Source: DAOMNN01 sp035443825 (lineage in GTDB: Bacteria; Pseudomonadota; Gammaproteobacteria; Burkholderiales; Rhodocyclaceae). From it: a stretch of 64,000 nucleotides of DNA. Shown one piece after another: positions 24,555 through 33,780 of the stretch. The position numbers and the translations under genes were made by a program. The stretch lies in the NCBI GenBank assembly GCA_035443825.1, contig DAOMNN010000006.1, positions 1 through 64,000 on the forward strand, in the 5' to 3' direction. The notes beneath the pieces were generated by a model, which was not told the DNA's origin, ran no database searches, and saw only the letters and a list, made by a program, of their open reading frames with translations. Numbering within the stretch: the stretch's first letter is position 1; every line of letters begins with the position of its first letter.

Positions 24555-27401
24555 TCAGAGTCGGGCCATCTTGTCCAACTGCGGTCGGAGCTTCTCGAGC
24601 GAAGCGCTGAACCCTGCCAGGCGCTCGCGTTCCTGCTTCACGACGTTTTCCGGCGCGCGTTCGACGAAGCTCGCATTGCCGAGCTTGTTGTTCGCCTTGG
24701 CGATCTCGGCTTCGAGTCGCCCGATCTCGCGGGTCAGCCGTTCGCGTTCCGCGGTGATATCGATCTCGATACGCAGCATCAGTTTGCTCGATCCGGCAAC
24801 GGCAACCGGTGCGAGTTCGTCGGCGCCGATCTCGTTGACGATCTCGACGCCCGAGAGCCTTGCAAGTCCGGCCAGGTAGGGCGTGTAGCGCGCAAGTGCG
24901 ACCGGGTCGCCGGCAACGACCAAGGGGATGCGCTGCGCCGGGGAGATGTTCATCTCGCTGCGCAGGTTACGGCAAACCTGGATCAGCGACTTGAGCTCGG
25001 CCATGTCGGATTCAGCAATACTATCAATTCTGTCCGGAGCGGATTCCGGATAGCGTGCGAGCATCACGCTGTCGGTGTCCTTGCGGCCGGCGAGTGGTGC
25101 GACCGTCTGCCACAGCTCCTCGGTGATGAACGGGATCAGCGGATGCGCCAGGCGCAGCACGGTCTCCAGCACGCGCAACAGGGTACGGCGCGTGGCGCGT
25201 TGCTGCGCATCGTTGCCATTCTGGATCTGGACCTTGGCCAGCTCCAGATACCAGTCGCAGTACTCGTCCCATACGAACTCATAGATGGCCTTGGAAACGA
25301 GGTCGAAGCGATAGTCGCCGAAATGGGCGGAGACGTCCGCCTCGGTGCGCTGCAGTTGCGACACGATCCAGCGGTCCGCGAACGAGAAATCGAGATAGGC
25401 ACTGTCGCAGTGGCTGCCGCCCGGGCTGCCGGCGATGCCGCAATCCTGGCCTTCGGTGTTCATCAGCACGAAGCGCGTGGCGTTCCAGAGCTTGTTGCAG
25501 AAGTTGCGGTATCCCTCGCAACGCGAGAGGTCGAACTTGATGTCGCGCCCGGGTGTGGCCAGCGATGCGAAGGTGAAGCGCAGCGCGTCGGTACCAAAGG
25601 CCGGAATGCCTTCAGGGAATTCCTTTCGCGTCTTCTTCTCGATACCTTGTGCGTCCTTCGGATTCATCAGTCCGAAGGTTCGCTTCTTGACCAGCTCGTC
25701 GACCGAAATGCCGTCAATCAGGTCAATGGGATCGAGCACATTGCCCTTGGACTTCGACATCTTCTGGCCTTCCGCATCGCGGATCAGACCGTGCACATAC
25801 ACGTGCCGGAAGGGGATCCGGCCGGTGATGTGTCTGGTCATCATCACCATGCGTGCGACCCAGAAGAAGATGATGTCGAAACCCGTCACGAGCACTGAGG
25901 AGGGCAGGTAGAGATCGAGCGCATCGTTCGATTCCTGCGGCCATTCCGGGGTCCAGTCGAGCGTCGAAAACGGCCACAGCGCCGACGAGTACCAGGTGTC
26001 GAGCACGTCGTCGTCGCGACGCAGGCGACCGGTATAGCCATCCGCGGCGGCCAGTGCCCTGGCCTCGTCCTCGTCGTGAGCGACCCATACGCGCGGATCG
26101 CCTTCGGTGTCCGCATACCAGGCCGGAATCTGGTGGCCCCACCACAGCTGTCGCGAAATGCACCAGTCCTGGATGTTGTTCAGCCACTGATTGTAGGTAT
26201 TGACCCAGTTCTCGGGGTAGAAGCGAATCTCGCCCGACGCGACGCACTCGAGCGCCTTTTCGGTGATGCTCCTGCCGTCCGCGCCCGGCTTGCTCATGGC
26301 GACGAACCACTGATCGGTCAGCATCGGTTCGATGACCGTGCCGGTCCTGTCGCCCCGCGGCACCATCAGCTTGTGCGGCTTGACGGCCACGAGCAGGCCG
26401 AGTGCTTCGAGGTCCTGCACGATGAGCTCGCGCGCGACGAAGCGGTCCATGCCGCGATACTTCTCCGGCGCGTCGTCGCTGATGTGCGCATCCAGACGCA
26501 GAATGCTGATCATCGGCAATTCGTGGCGCAGTCCGACCCCGTAGTCGTTGAAGTCATGAGCCGGCGTGACCTTGACGCAGCCGGTGCCGAACTCACGGTC
26601 GACATATTCGTCCGCGATGATCGGGATGTCGCGGTCGCACAGCGGCAGACGGACCGACTTGCCGATCAGGTGTGCGTAGCGATCGTCCTCGGGATGGACC
26701 ATCACGGCCACGTCGCCAAGCATGGTTTCGGGGCGGGTCGTGGCGACCGTGAGACCCGCAAGTCCACCCACCGGGCCGTCGCTGAACGGATAGGTGAGGT
26801 GCCACATAAAGCCGTCTTCCTCTTCCGAGACGACCTCCAGATCCGACACCGCGGTACCGAGCTTGGGATCCCAGTTGACCAGGCGTTTGCCGCGATAGAT
26901 CAGCCCTTCGTTGTACAGGCGCACGAAGGTTTCGGTGACGGTCTTGGACAGGCCCTCGTCCATGGTGAAGCGTTCGCGCTTCCAGTCTGGGGAGGTGCCC
27001 ATGCGTCGCATCTGACGCGTGATCGTGCCACCCGAGAACGCCTTCCACTCCCATACCTTGGCGAGGAACTTCTCGCGGCCGAGTTGATGGCGCGACACGC
27101 CCTGCGCATCGAGTTGGCGTTCGACGACGATCTGCGTTGCGATGCCGGCATGGTCGGTGCCTGGTTGCCACAGGGTGTTGAAACCGCGCATCCGATGGTA
27201 GCGCGTCAGTCCGTCCATGATGGTTTGGTTGAATCCGTGCCCCATGTGCAACGTACCGGTGACATTGGGGGGCGGCAGCAGAATGCAGAAAGCGTTCGGG
27301 TTGGACTTGTCGAGACCGGCACCGAAGTATCCGTGCGATTCCCATTGTGGGTACCAGCGCGCTTCGATCGCCGCAGGTTCAAAACTCTTGGCCAGTTCCA
27401 T
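24555..27401 (-). CDS. valS: Valyl-tRNA synthetase
   Basis: Class I aminoacyl-tRNA synthetase of 948 aa that charges tRNA-Val and edits threonine. The nucleotide-binding motifs are HMGH at residues 52-55 and KMSKS at 547-551, with the CP1 editing domain between them and a C-terminal coiled coil (ERERLTREIGRLEAEIAKANNKL). The start at 27401 (MELAKSF) is where similarity to ValS begins; the frame is open for 63 more codons upstream, running into a diverged copy of a repeat element. Length agrees with bacterial ValS. Confidence 0.97.
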   Translation of the reverse strand: MELAKSFEPAAIEARWYPQWESHGYFGAGLDKSNPNAFCILLPPPNVTGTLHMGHGFNQTIMDGLTRYHRMRGFNTLWQPGTDHAGIATQIVVERQLDAQGVSRHQLGREKFLAKVWEWKAFSGGTITRQMRRMGTSPDWKRERFTMDEGLSKTVTETFVRLYNEGLIYRGKRLVNWDPKLGTAVSDLEVVSEEEDGFMWHLTYPFSDGPVGGLAGLTVATTRPETMLGDVAVMVHPEDDRYAHLIGKSVRLPLCDRDIPIIADEYVDREFGTGCVKVTPAHDFNDYGVGLRHELPMISILRLDAHISDDAPEKYRGMDRFVARELIVQDLEALGLLVAVKPHKLMVPRGDRTGTVIEPMLTDQWFVAMSKPGADGRSITEKALECVASGEIRFYPENWVNTYNQWLNNIQDWCISRQLWWGHQIPAWYADTEGDPRVWVAHDEDEARALAAADGYTGRLRRDDDVLDTWYSSALWPFSTLDWTPEWPQESNDALDLYLPSSVLVTGFDIIFFWVARMVMMTRHITGRIPFRHVYVHGLIRDAEGQKMSKSKGNVLDPIDLIDGISVDELVKKRTFGLMNPKDAQGIEKKTRKEFPEGIPAFGTDALRFTFASLATPGRDIKFDLSRCEGYRNFCNKLWNATRFVLMNTEGQDCGIAGSPGGSHCDSAYLDFSFADRWIVSQLQRTEADVSAHFGDYRFDLVSKAIYEFVWDEYCDWYLELAKVQIQNGNDAQQRATRRTLLRVLETVLRLAHPLIPFITEELWQTVAPLAGRKDTDSVMLARYPESAPDRIDSIAESDMAELKSLIQVCRNLRSEMNISPAQRIPLVVAGDPVALARYTPYLAGLARLSGVEIVNEIGADELAPVAVAGSSKLMLRIEIDITAERERLTREIGRLEAEIAKANNKLGNASFVERAPENVVKQERERLAGFSASLEKLRPQLDKMARL

Positions 27402-27500
27402 GGTCGTTCGGCTGTGTTCGGGCAAAAGGTGAAGTATAGCGGATGGCCCAGACGATTCCCGAGGTGATCCTCCCGCGATACGCGGATGGACGGTGTTGGC

Positions 27501-27608
27501 GGCCTGTCGGACTTGAGCTCGATCTGCTGCGCCAATCGGACGAGCGGTCCAGATTTGCCCTCGCTTTCCGGCTCGGCTCGCTACGATCACGCAAGCCCGA
27601 CAGACTGC
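27501..27608. repeat. Internally deleted copy of the MITE-like element
   Basis: The ends GGCCTGTCGGACTTGAG and GCAAGCCCGACAGAC are a degenerate version of the 20-bp terminal repeats of the element at 60159-60322. The flanking interior (TGATCTRCTKCGCCA-like and CCTCGCTTTCC...CTCGGCTCG) matches that element in reverse orientation, while about 55 bp of central hairpin are missing. It lies between valS and the InaA-like gene, in their divergent promoter region. Confidence 0.65.
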
Positions 27609-27648
27609 TAAGATTGCGCGCTACGAAATCGAGACAGGCGGGTTACGG

Positions 27649-28281
27649 ATGAACGATCGCGATTTCGGCTACTGGTGGAACGTGGCCGGAGAATGGGTCG
27701 AGCCCCCCAATGAGCGGCGCAACGGATGGAGTGGCATGTTGCGAGTCCGGGCCGGGGGTAGGCTCTATTACGTAAAGCGCCAGCGCAACCATTTGTGCCG
27801 GACGGTGATGCATCCGTTGGGATGGCCGACTGCGAGCCGGGAGTGGCACTACCTCGATCAACTACGCCGGATCGGGGTCGGGGCTCCGCAACCGGTCTTT
27901 CATGGTGTGCGCACTACTCCCCAAGGTCGGGAAGCCGTCCTGGTGACCGAGGAACTGACCGGATTCACTGCGCTGTCCGAGCAGGCTTCACTGGATCCGG
28001 ACCAGCGCATGACATTGGCGCAGGCGCTCGGGCAAAGCCTGGGCATCCTGCATCGCGCGCGTCTTCAGCACAGCAGTCTGTACGACAAGCACATCATGGT
28101 CAGATGGCAGGGCGATGGGCCGGAGATTGCGCTCATCGACCTGGAGAAGATGCGGCGGCGCCTGACTCGCCGGGCGGCCGCCCGGCATGACCTGGAGCAG
28201 CTTCACCGACGGCAGAGGATACTGGACGACGAGGCGTGGGGTGCGCTCGAAGCTGCGCACGCGCGGAGCATGCGCGGCTGA
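27649..28281 (+). CDS. InaA/lipopolysaccharide kinase (WaaP/Kdo kinase-like) family protein
   Basis: Protein of 210 aa with a small kinase fold. YVKRQRN may hold the ATP-contacting lysine, LYDKHIMV resembles the catalytic HxxDxxxxN-like loop of this family in modified form, and LIDLEK corresponds to the metal-binding aspartate. Members phosphorylate LPS core sugars (Kdo, heptose) or are of unknown role (InaA). The catalytic motif is not canonical, so activity is uncertain. Single gene, with the repeat element 40 bp upstream. Confidence 0.65.
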   Translation: MNDRDFGYWWNVAGEWVEPPNERRNGWSGMLRVRAGGRLYYVKRQRNHLCRTVMHPLGWPTASREWHYLDQLRRIGVGAPQPVFHGVRTTPQGREAVLVTEELTGFTALSEQASLDPDQRMTLAQALGQSLGILHRARLQHSSLYDKHIMVRWQGDGPEIALIDLEKMRRRLTRRAAARHDLEQLHRRQRILDDEAWGALEAAHARSMRG

Positions 28282-28338
28282 TCCGTGGCGGCCCCGAACC
28301 GACGCCTGCACTGCAACCGGAGGCGTGAGGCGCGGGTG

Positions 28339-28794
28339 TCAGCGGGATCGTGAGCCGCGGTCGAGGCGGTTTGAGATTCGCTCCGACAGTGATGGAATGA
28401 GAGTTGCGCGCATGTGGGCGAGTGCTTCCCTGCGCAGATTCTCGGAGAATCGATCGAGTTCGCTGGCGACGAGTTGGGGCAATTCGTTCGCGAACCAGAA
28501 CTCGATTTCGCGCGCAAGCTCCGTGTCGAGGTCGACCAGCAATTCGGCCAATGCAACGCCGTTGCCCTGACCGGCGACGGGCTCTGGTTCCGACCCCGGG
28601 TCGAATGCGAGATCCTCGACGACGTCGGTGAGGAGCGGCAGATCGTCAGAGGTGTCGGTCGGACCGGTCTGACCCGGCACCTGGTGTCGCCGCAGCAGCG
28701 CGTCGGCCTTGCTGAGAAGCAGATCGGCCTCTCTCAGTTCGGCTTCCGGGTCGTCACGTGACGCCCGCCAGTCCTTCTCCCGCCAATCTTTCAT
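28339..28794 (-). CDS. Conserved small acidic protein of unknown function downstream of holC
   Basis: Hydrophilic protein of 151 aa. The N-terminal half is acidic and likely disordered; the C-terminal half (about 82-145) is helical with the segment LVDLDTELAREIEFWFANELPQ split by conserved-looking acidic and aromatic residues. No known family. Its ATG overlaps the stop codon of holC (ATGA), so it is translationally coupled with the DNA polymerase III chi subunit gene. Confidence 0.6.
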   Translation of the reverse strand: MKDWREKDWRASRDDPEAELREADLLLSKADALLRRHQVPGQTGPTDTSDDLPLLTDVVEDLAFDPGSEPEPVAGQGNGVALAELLVDLDTELAREIEFWFANELPQLVASELDRFSENLRREALAHMRATLIPSLSERISNRLDRGSRSR

Positions 28795-29228
28795 AAGGCC
28801 TCCCGATGCACGGCATCAAAGGCTTCGATGGCCAGTCCCGCCGACTTGTAATACGTCCAGCGAGATCTTGCCGGAGCACGGGCCGAGTCGACCTGCCCAA
28901 CGACCTCGATCAGCATGCGGAACTGGCCGAAATCCGCCGGCACGTCGTCGGCCAGATTGAACAGCAGGTCATTGTGGGTCCAATTGCCCGACTCGTGCGA
29001 CAAGCCCAGCAAGACCGGGGTTTCGGACGCGAGTCGGGCACCGCTCATGACATGCGGCACGAACGCGAGTTGATCGAAGCTCCATAGCAACTGGTCGAGG
29101 CGGCGGGCCGTATCCGCATCGGGGACTCTGAGCGCGACCCGGCGCCCACTGGCATAGGCTCGTGCGGTCAACTCGCAGGCCAGTGCGAGCGGGTTCTCGG
29201 CATTGTGGTAGAACCGGACCCGGGTCAC
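28791..29228 (-). CDS. holC: DNA polymerase III chi subunit
   Basis: Chi subunit of about 145 aa, which joins the clamp loader to single-strand binding protein. TRVRFYHNAE at the N-terminus, the RLDQLLWSFD middle and FNLADDVP toward the end are typical. The start is a GTG at 29228 or the tandem GTG at 29231, directly after the pepA stop codon. The gene sits behind pepA as in many betaproteobacteria, and its end overlaps the next gene. Confidence 0.85.
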   Translation of the reverse strand: MTRVRFYHNAENPLALACELTARAYASGRRVALRVPDADTARRLDQLLWSFDQLAFVPHVMSGARLASETPVLLGLSHESGNWTHNDLLFNLADDVPADFGQFRMLIEVVGQVDSARAPARSRWTYYKSAGLAIEAFDAVHREAL

Positions 29229-29232
29229 CACG

Positions 29233-30732
29233 CTATTCCGTTGCAGCCTTGCTGCGCCGGAGCAGGAACTCGCTGAGCAGGGGGACCGGCCGGCCGGTGG
29301 CGCCCTTTGCATCCCCCGACAACCAGGCCGTTCCGGCAATGTCCAGGTGCGCCCACTTGTAGTTCTTGGTGAAGCGCGACAGGAAGCAGGCTGCAGTGAT
29401 CGCGCCACCGTAGCGCCCCCCGATGTTGCCCATGTCGGCGAAGTTGCTCTTGAGCAGATCCTGGTATTCCTCCCATAGCGGCAGCTGCCATGCGCGGTCC
29501 CCGGCAGCCTCGCCGGACTCGCGAAGTTCGCCTGCAAGCAGGTCATCGTTGCTCATCAGGCCGCTCGGAATCTTGCCCAGCGCGATGACGCACGCGCCGG
29601 TGAGGGTGGCGATGTCGATGACACAGGCAGGTTTGAAGCGTTCCGCGTAGGTCAGTGCGTCGCACAGGATGAGGCGGCCTTCGGCGTCCGTATTGAGTAC
29701 CTCGATCGTCTGGCCGCTCATCGAGGTGACGACATCGCCTGGTTTGGTGGCGGCGCCCCCGGGCATGTTCTCGGTAGCTGGAACGATACCGACCACATTG
29801 ATCGGCAACGCCATGTGCGCCAGGGCCTTGATCGTTCCGAGCACGCTCGCGGCTCCGCACATGTCGAACTTCATCTCGTCCATCTCGGCTGCGGGCTTGA
29901 TCGAGATTCCTCCGGTATCGAAGGTGACGCCCTTGCCCACGAGCACGACGGGCTTGTCCTTGGGCTTGCCTCCCCGGTAGTGCATCACGATGAGCTTCGG
30001 GGGCTGGTGGGACCCGCGAGCAACCGAGAGCAGGGCACCCATGCCGAGTTTCTCCATGTCCTTGCGCTCGAGCACATCGACCTTGAGCTTGTACTTTCGC
30101 CCCAGATCACGGGCCGTCTCGGCCAGATGCGTGGGGGTGCAGATGTTGGCCGGGAGGTTTCCCAGTTCCTTCGCCAGCGCCATGCCCTCCGCGATCGCCT
30201 GGCCGTGCTTCAGTGCCGACTTCATGACCTCGCTGATCTTGTGACGAGTCAGCAGGATCACCTTGCGGACCCCACGGGGGCGCTCGGCCTTGCTTTTGCT
30301 TCGCGTAGTTTCGAAGCGATAGGCGCTGTCCGCGATGATGCGCGTGGTCTGCTGCAGCGCCCACGCAATATCGCGTCCGGGAATCTCGATGTCGCCGAGG
30401 CATACAACGGCATCACCGGTTGGGGTTGCGGCAAGTGCCTTCCCGACGGCCACGACGGCGTCTCGCCAGTTCTTGTCCGAGAGGTCCTCCCTTTTGCCCA
30501 TGCTCGCGACGAGTACCCGATCGCACGCACAGCCGGGGAGGTCCGGTATCGCAAGCACGGCGCCGGCCCGGTCGTCCAACTCGCCACGGCCGATGATCGT
30601 TGCCAGCTTGCCGTTGGAAGCCCTGTCCAGCGCCTTTGCGGCGGGACTCAGGCTTCCGTCTGCAAAGACAGCCACCACCACTGTGCCGGTCTTGAGCTTT
30701 TCCGGGGTGCCGGTCTTTATGGTAAATTCCAC
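29233..30732 (-). CDS. pepA: Leucyl aminopeptidase PepA
   Basis: Cytosolic M17 leucyl aminopeptidase of 499 aa using two metal ions. The signature NTDAEGRLIL and the GKGVTFDTGGISIKP metal-binding segment are intact. The GTG at 30732 is chosen as start because AAGGAG lies at the right distance; an ATG seven codons upstream lies inside that ribosome site region. PepA of this type can also bind DNA in some species. It is divergent from lptF with about 105 bp between them. Confidence 0.95.
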   Translation of the reverse strand: MEFTIKTGTPEKLKTGTVVVAVFADGSLSPAAKALDRASNGKLATIIGRGELDDRAGAVLAIPDLPGCACDRVLVASMGKREDLSDKNWRDAVVAVGKALAATPTGDAVVCLGDIEIPGRDIAWALQQTTRIIADSAYRFETTRSKSKAERPRGVRKVILLTRHKISEVMKSALKHGQAIAEGMALAKELGNLPANICTPTHLAETARDLGRKYKLKVDVLERKDMEKLGMGALLSVARGSHQPPKLIVMHYRGGKPKDKPVVLVGKGVTFDTGGISIKPAAEMDEMKFDMCGAASVLGTIKALAHMALPINVVGIVPATENMPGGAATKPGDVVTSMSGQTIEVLNTDAEGRLILCDALTYAERFKPACVIDIATLTGACVIALGKIPSGLMSNDDLLAGELRESGEAAGDRAWQLPLWEEYQDLLKSNFADMGNIGGRYGGAITAACFLSRFTKNYKWAHLDIAGTAWLSGDAKGATGRPVPLLSEFLLRRSKAATE

Positions 30733-30838
30733 TCGCTTCTCCTTGAATTGCACGTTGCCCGCGATTGGCTCCGATTATCGCCCTTTCGCGACAGACCCGT
30801 CAAAACGGCCTATCTAAACTTCTGGTGCCTTCCGCGCG

Positions 30839-31918
30839 ATGATCTTCCGGCGCGCCATCAAGCGCGAGTTCGCCCATGCTGCGGCTGGGGTGTTCGTGGC
30901 GCTGTTCGCCATCCTCATCACCACCGTGCTGATTCGCATGCTCGGCCAGGCGGCGGGCGGACGGGTGCCGGCCGACGCGGTGCTGGCCCTGATCGGATTC
31001 GGTGCGCTCGCACAGGTGCCGATCGTCCTTTCGTTGACGCTCTTCGTTGCCGTGCTGCTGTCGCTGACGCGGTCCTACCGCGACTCCGAGATGGTGGTCT
31101 GGTTCGCGTCCGGGCTTCCCCTGACTGCGTTCATCCGGCCCGTGCTGCAGTTCGCCGTGCCGATGGTGGTGCTGATCGCACTGATGACACTGGCGGTCAC
31201 CCCATGGGCGAACATGAAGAGTGAGCAATTTCGTGCTGAACTCGACGCACGCGACGACACGACGCGCGTGGCGCCGGGCGTCTTTCGCGAGTCGGGGGGG
31301 CAGCAGCGCGTTTTCTTCGTGGAGGAGGGCGGGACGGCCGACGGCAAGTTGCAGAACGTCTTCGTCAGCTCGGACGAGCACGGTACGCTCGGCGTGATCG
31401 CGGCCGAGGAAGGGGCGACGCACGTCGATGAACGCGGCGACCGGTTCATCGTTCTCGAGCGAGGACGTCAATATCGCGGGGAAATCGGCTCGGCCGGCTA
31501 CAGCGTCATGGAGTTCGACCGTGCCTTTGTCCTGATCGAGGAACGACGAGCGACCAGCCAGGCGGTACGGTCGCGAACGACTTCGACTCTGGATCTGATC
31601 CGGGATCGGTCGAACCGGCACCTGGGTGAACTTGCCGGGCGGATTGGCGTGCCCGTGGCCGCGCTCCTGTTGGCACTGCTCGCGATCCCGCTATCGTTCG
31701 TGAATCCGCGGGCGGGTCGCGGCAACAATCTGATTTTTGCGATTCTCGCCTACCTCGTATATAGCAACGCAATCAGTATCTGCCAGGCCTGGGTCACACA
31801 GGGCCGGCTGCCCTTCATTCTGGCCATCGTTCTCCCCCACCTGATCGTTCTCGCCGTGCTCGCGGTGATGTTCCACCGGCGGCTGGCAGTGTCGCCGTTC
31901 TGGCGGGTGCGAGCATGA
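30839..31918 (+). CDS. lptF: LPS export ABC transporter permease LptF
   Basis: Permease of 359 aa of the LptB2FG complex, which pulls lipopolysaccharide from the inner membrane. N-terminal helices (about 15-120), a periplasmic beta-jellyroll (about 130-265) and three C-terminal helices are visible. The first helix carries basic residues typical of LPS contact. It overlaps lptG by four bases. Confidence 0.93.
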   Translation: MIFRRAIKREFAHAAAGVFVALFAILITTVLIRMLGQAAGGRVPADAVLALIGFGALAQVPIVLSLTLFVAVLLSLTRSYRDSEMVVWFASGLPLTAFIRPVLQFAVPMVVLIALMTLAVTPWANMKSEQFRAELDARDDTTRVAPGVFRESGGQQRVFFVEEGGTADGKLQNVFVSSDEHGTLGVIAAEEGATHVDERGDRFIVLERGRQYRGEIGSAGYSVMEFDRAFVLIEERRATSQAVRSRTTSTLDLIRDRSNRHLGELAGRIGVPVAALLLALLAIPLSFVNPRAGRGNNLIFAILAYLVYSNAISICQAWVTQGRLPFILAIVLPHLIVLAVLAVMFHRRLAVSPFWRVRA

Positions 31919-32994
31919 CCAGTGTGTTGACGCGCTACCTGGCTCGCGAAATTCTCGGCGCGAGCACGCTTGTCCTGCTCGCATTCCTTGGGCTGTTTGC
32001 ATTCTTCGATTTCATCAACGAGCTGGATTCAATCGGTACCGAGGGTTACCGGCTCCACCATGCGCTGGTGTATGTCGCGATGATCGTGCCAGGCCGGATC
32101 TACGAATTGCTGCCGGTCGTGGTGCTGATCGGTACGCTGTATGCGCTTACTGCGCTGGCCAACCATTCCGAGATCACCGTGATGCGCGCTTCGGGAATGG
32201 CTACGTCTCGCATGCTGCGCACGCTCGGCGGCATCGGGTTGATTTTCGTCGCGCTCACTTTCGTCTTCGGCGAGTATGTGGCGCCGCCTTCGGAGCGTGC
32301 TGCACAGCAGTGGCGGCTGACCGCAACAGGGTCGGCGGTGTCGCAGCAACTGCGCTCCGGTCTGTGGGTCAAGGATGGCGGCAGCTTCATCAATGTGCGT
32401 ACCGTCCTGCCCGATCGGACCATGGAGCGCGTGCGTGTTTTCGCGTTCGACGATCAACAGGCCCTGCTTTCGATCAGTGAGGCGGCGACGGGTCGGTACG
32501 ATACCGGCGATCAACTCTGGAGGCTGAGGGACGTGGTGCAGACACGCTTTCTCGACGGCCACACCGAGGTACATCGTTTGCCGGAGATTACCTGGCGATC
32601 GAGCCTGTCTCCGGAGGTGCTGAGCGTGCTCATGGTTGCCCCCGAGCGCATGTCGGTCGTCACGCTGTTCGCGTACATCAGTCACCTGAAGGAGAACAGG
32701 CAGAACGCCAACCGTTTCGAGATCGCCTTGTGGAAGAAGATCATCTACCCGTTCGCGGTGCTGGTGATGATGGCACTCGCATTGCCGTTCGCGCTGACCC
32801 ATGACCGCATGGGCGGGGTCAGCGTCAAGGTATTTCTGGGCGTGATGCTCGGGGTAGGCTTCCATTTGCTCAATGGACTGTTCTCGAACCTCGGCGTGAT
32901 CCATTCGTGGCAACCGGCATTGGTTGCGCTGACGCCGAGCCTCATTTTTCTTGCGACCGCCGCGATCATGCTGTCGAGAGTGGAACGACGCTGA
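31915..32994 (+). CDS. lptG: LPS export ABC transporter permease LptG
   Basis: Second permease of LptB2FG, 359 aa, same layout as LptF: N-terminal membrane helices with YLAREILG, a jellyroll domain in the middle (about 125-265) and C-terminal helices. It starts at an ATG overlapping the lptF stop codon (ATGA). LptF and LptG together form the channel that feeds LPS to the periplasmic bridge. Confidence 0.93.
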   Translation: MTSVLTRYLAREILGASTLVLLAFLGLFAFFDFINELDSIGTEGYRLHHALVYVAMIVPGRIYELLPVVVLIGTLYALTALANHSEITVMRASGMATSRMLRTLGGIGLIFVALTFVFGEYVAPPSERAAQQWRLTATGSAVSQQLRSGLWVKDGGSFINVRTVLPDRTMERVRVFAFDDQQALLSISEAATGRYDTGDQLWRLRDVVQTRFLDGHTEVHRLPEITWRSSLSPEVLSVLMVAPERMSVVTLFAYISHLKENRQNANRFEIALWKKIIYPFAVLVMMALALPFALTHDRMGGVSVKVFLGVMLGVGFHLLNGLFSNLGVIHSWQPALVALTPSLIFLATAAIMLSRVERR

Positions 32995-33190
32995 TTCGCG
33001 TGCTGTACTCGCTCGGATGATTCGTGAATGCGCGTGATGATCGCACAGGGATTTGTTTCGTAGGGGAATTCCGAGTAGGAGCGGCGGAGTGGTTCGTACG
33101 CCCGCCTGAGCGGGATTTCCGCCCTAGCCAAGACCAAGCGAGGGCGCGTGTCATTCATGAAATAGCCGGGTTCCAGCGGAAGTACATGAA

Positions 33191-33213
33191 AAGGGCCCCG
33201 AGATGGGGCCCTT
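33191..33213. terminator. Terminator between lptG and rplS
   Basis: AAGGGCCCC and GGGGCCCTT form a perfect nine-base stem with a five-base loop, preceded by A residues. It lies downstream of the rpsP-rimM-trmD-rplS operon on the minus strand and can also end transcription from lptG. Confidence 0.85.
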
Positions 33214-33240
33214 GTCGCAGCTGTGGCGTTGCAGCCGGAA

Positions 33241-33633
33241 TCAGTCCTGCCTGGCCTTGGCCGCGCTGCCCTTGAAGTTCAGTTTTTCCTTGATACGCGC
33301 GGACTTGCCCGAACGCTGGCGCAAGTAGTAGAGCTTTGCGCGACGAACATCGCCCCGGCGCTTGACTTCGATTCCACCGATCAGCGGCGAATAGGTCTGG
33401 AAGGTTCGTTCCACGCCCTCACCCGACGAAATCTTGCGCACGATGAAAGAGGAATTGAGGCCGCGGTTGCGCTTGGCAATGACGACGCCTTCATAGGCCT
33501 GCAAACGCTCACGGTTGCCTTCCTTGACCTTGACCTGTACGACCACGGTGTCGCCGGGGGCGAATTCGGGGATAGCTCTGCCTTCGGTGAGGCGGGCGAC
33601 CTCTTCCTGTTCCAGTTGCTGAATAAGGTTCAT
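33241..33633 (-). CDS. rplS: 50S ribosomal protein L19
   Basis: Ribosomal protein of 130 aa at the 30S-50S interface. It begins MNLIQQLEQEEV and has the expected FAPGDTVVV and RLQAYEGVVIAKRNRGLNSSF segments. The C-terminus is slightly long, with GSAAKARQD after the usual end. It is the last gene of the rpsP-rimM-trmD-rplS operon, 147 bp after trmD; that gap shows no clear additional gene. Confidence 0.97.
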   Translation of the reverse strand: MNLIQQLEQEEVARLTEGRAIPEFAPGDTVVVQVKVKEGNRERLQAYEGVVIAKRNRGLNSSFIVRKISSGEGVERTFQTYSPLIGGIEVKRRGDVRRAKLYYLRQRSGKSARIKEKLNFKGSAAKARQD

Positions 33634-33780
33634 CTACGACTCCTTCATTTCAATGGCCTTTGGCCTTGCACGCAGAGCAGCACTCGCCTGATGCGTACGG
33701 TTTGTATTCGAGCTGTCGGCCGGCACTGCCGGTTTCGGCTCCATTTCTCGAATCGACTGCATTGCCGTCAGGTGGGCGTG

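Noticed and set aside
28302..28326. ACGCCT/AGGCGT stem between the InaA-like gene and the next gene
   Set aside because: Only six pairs with a 13-base loop and no T run; too weak to list as a terminator.
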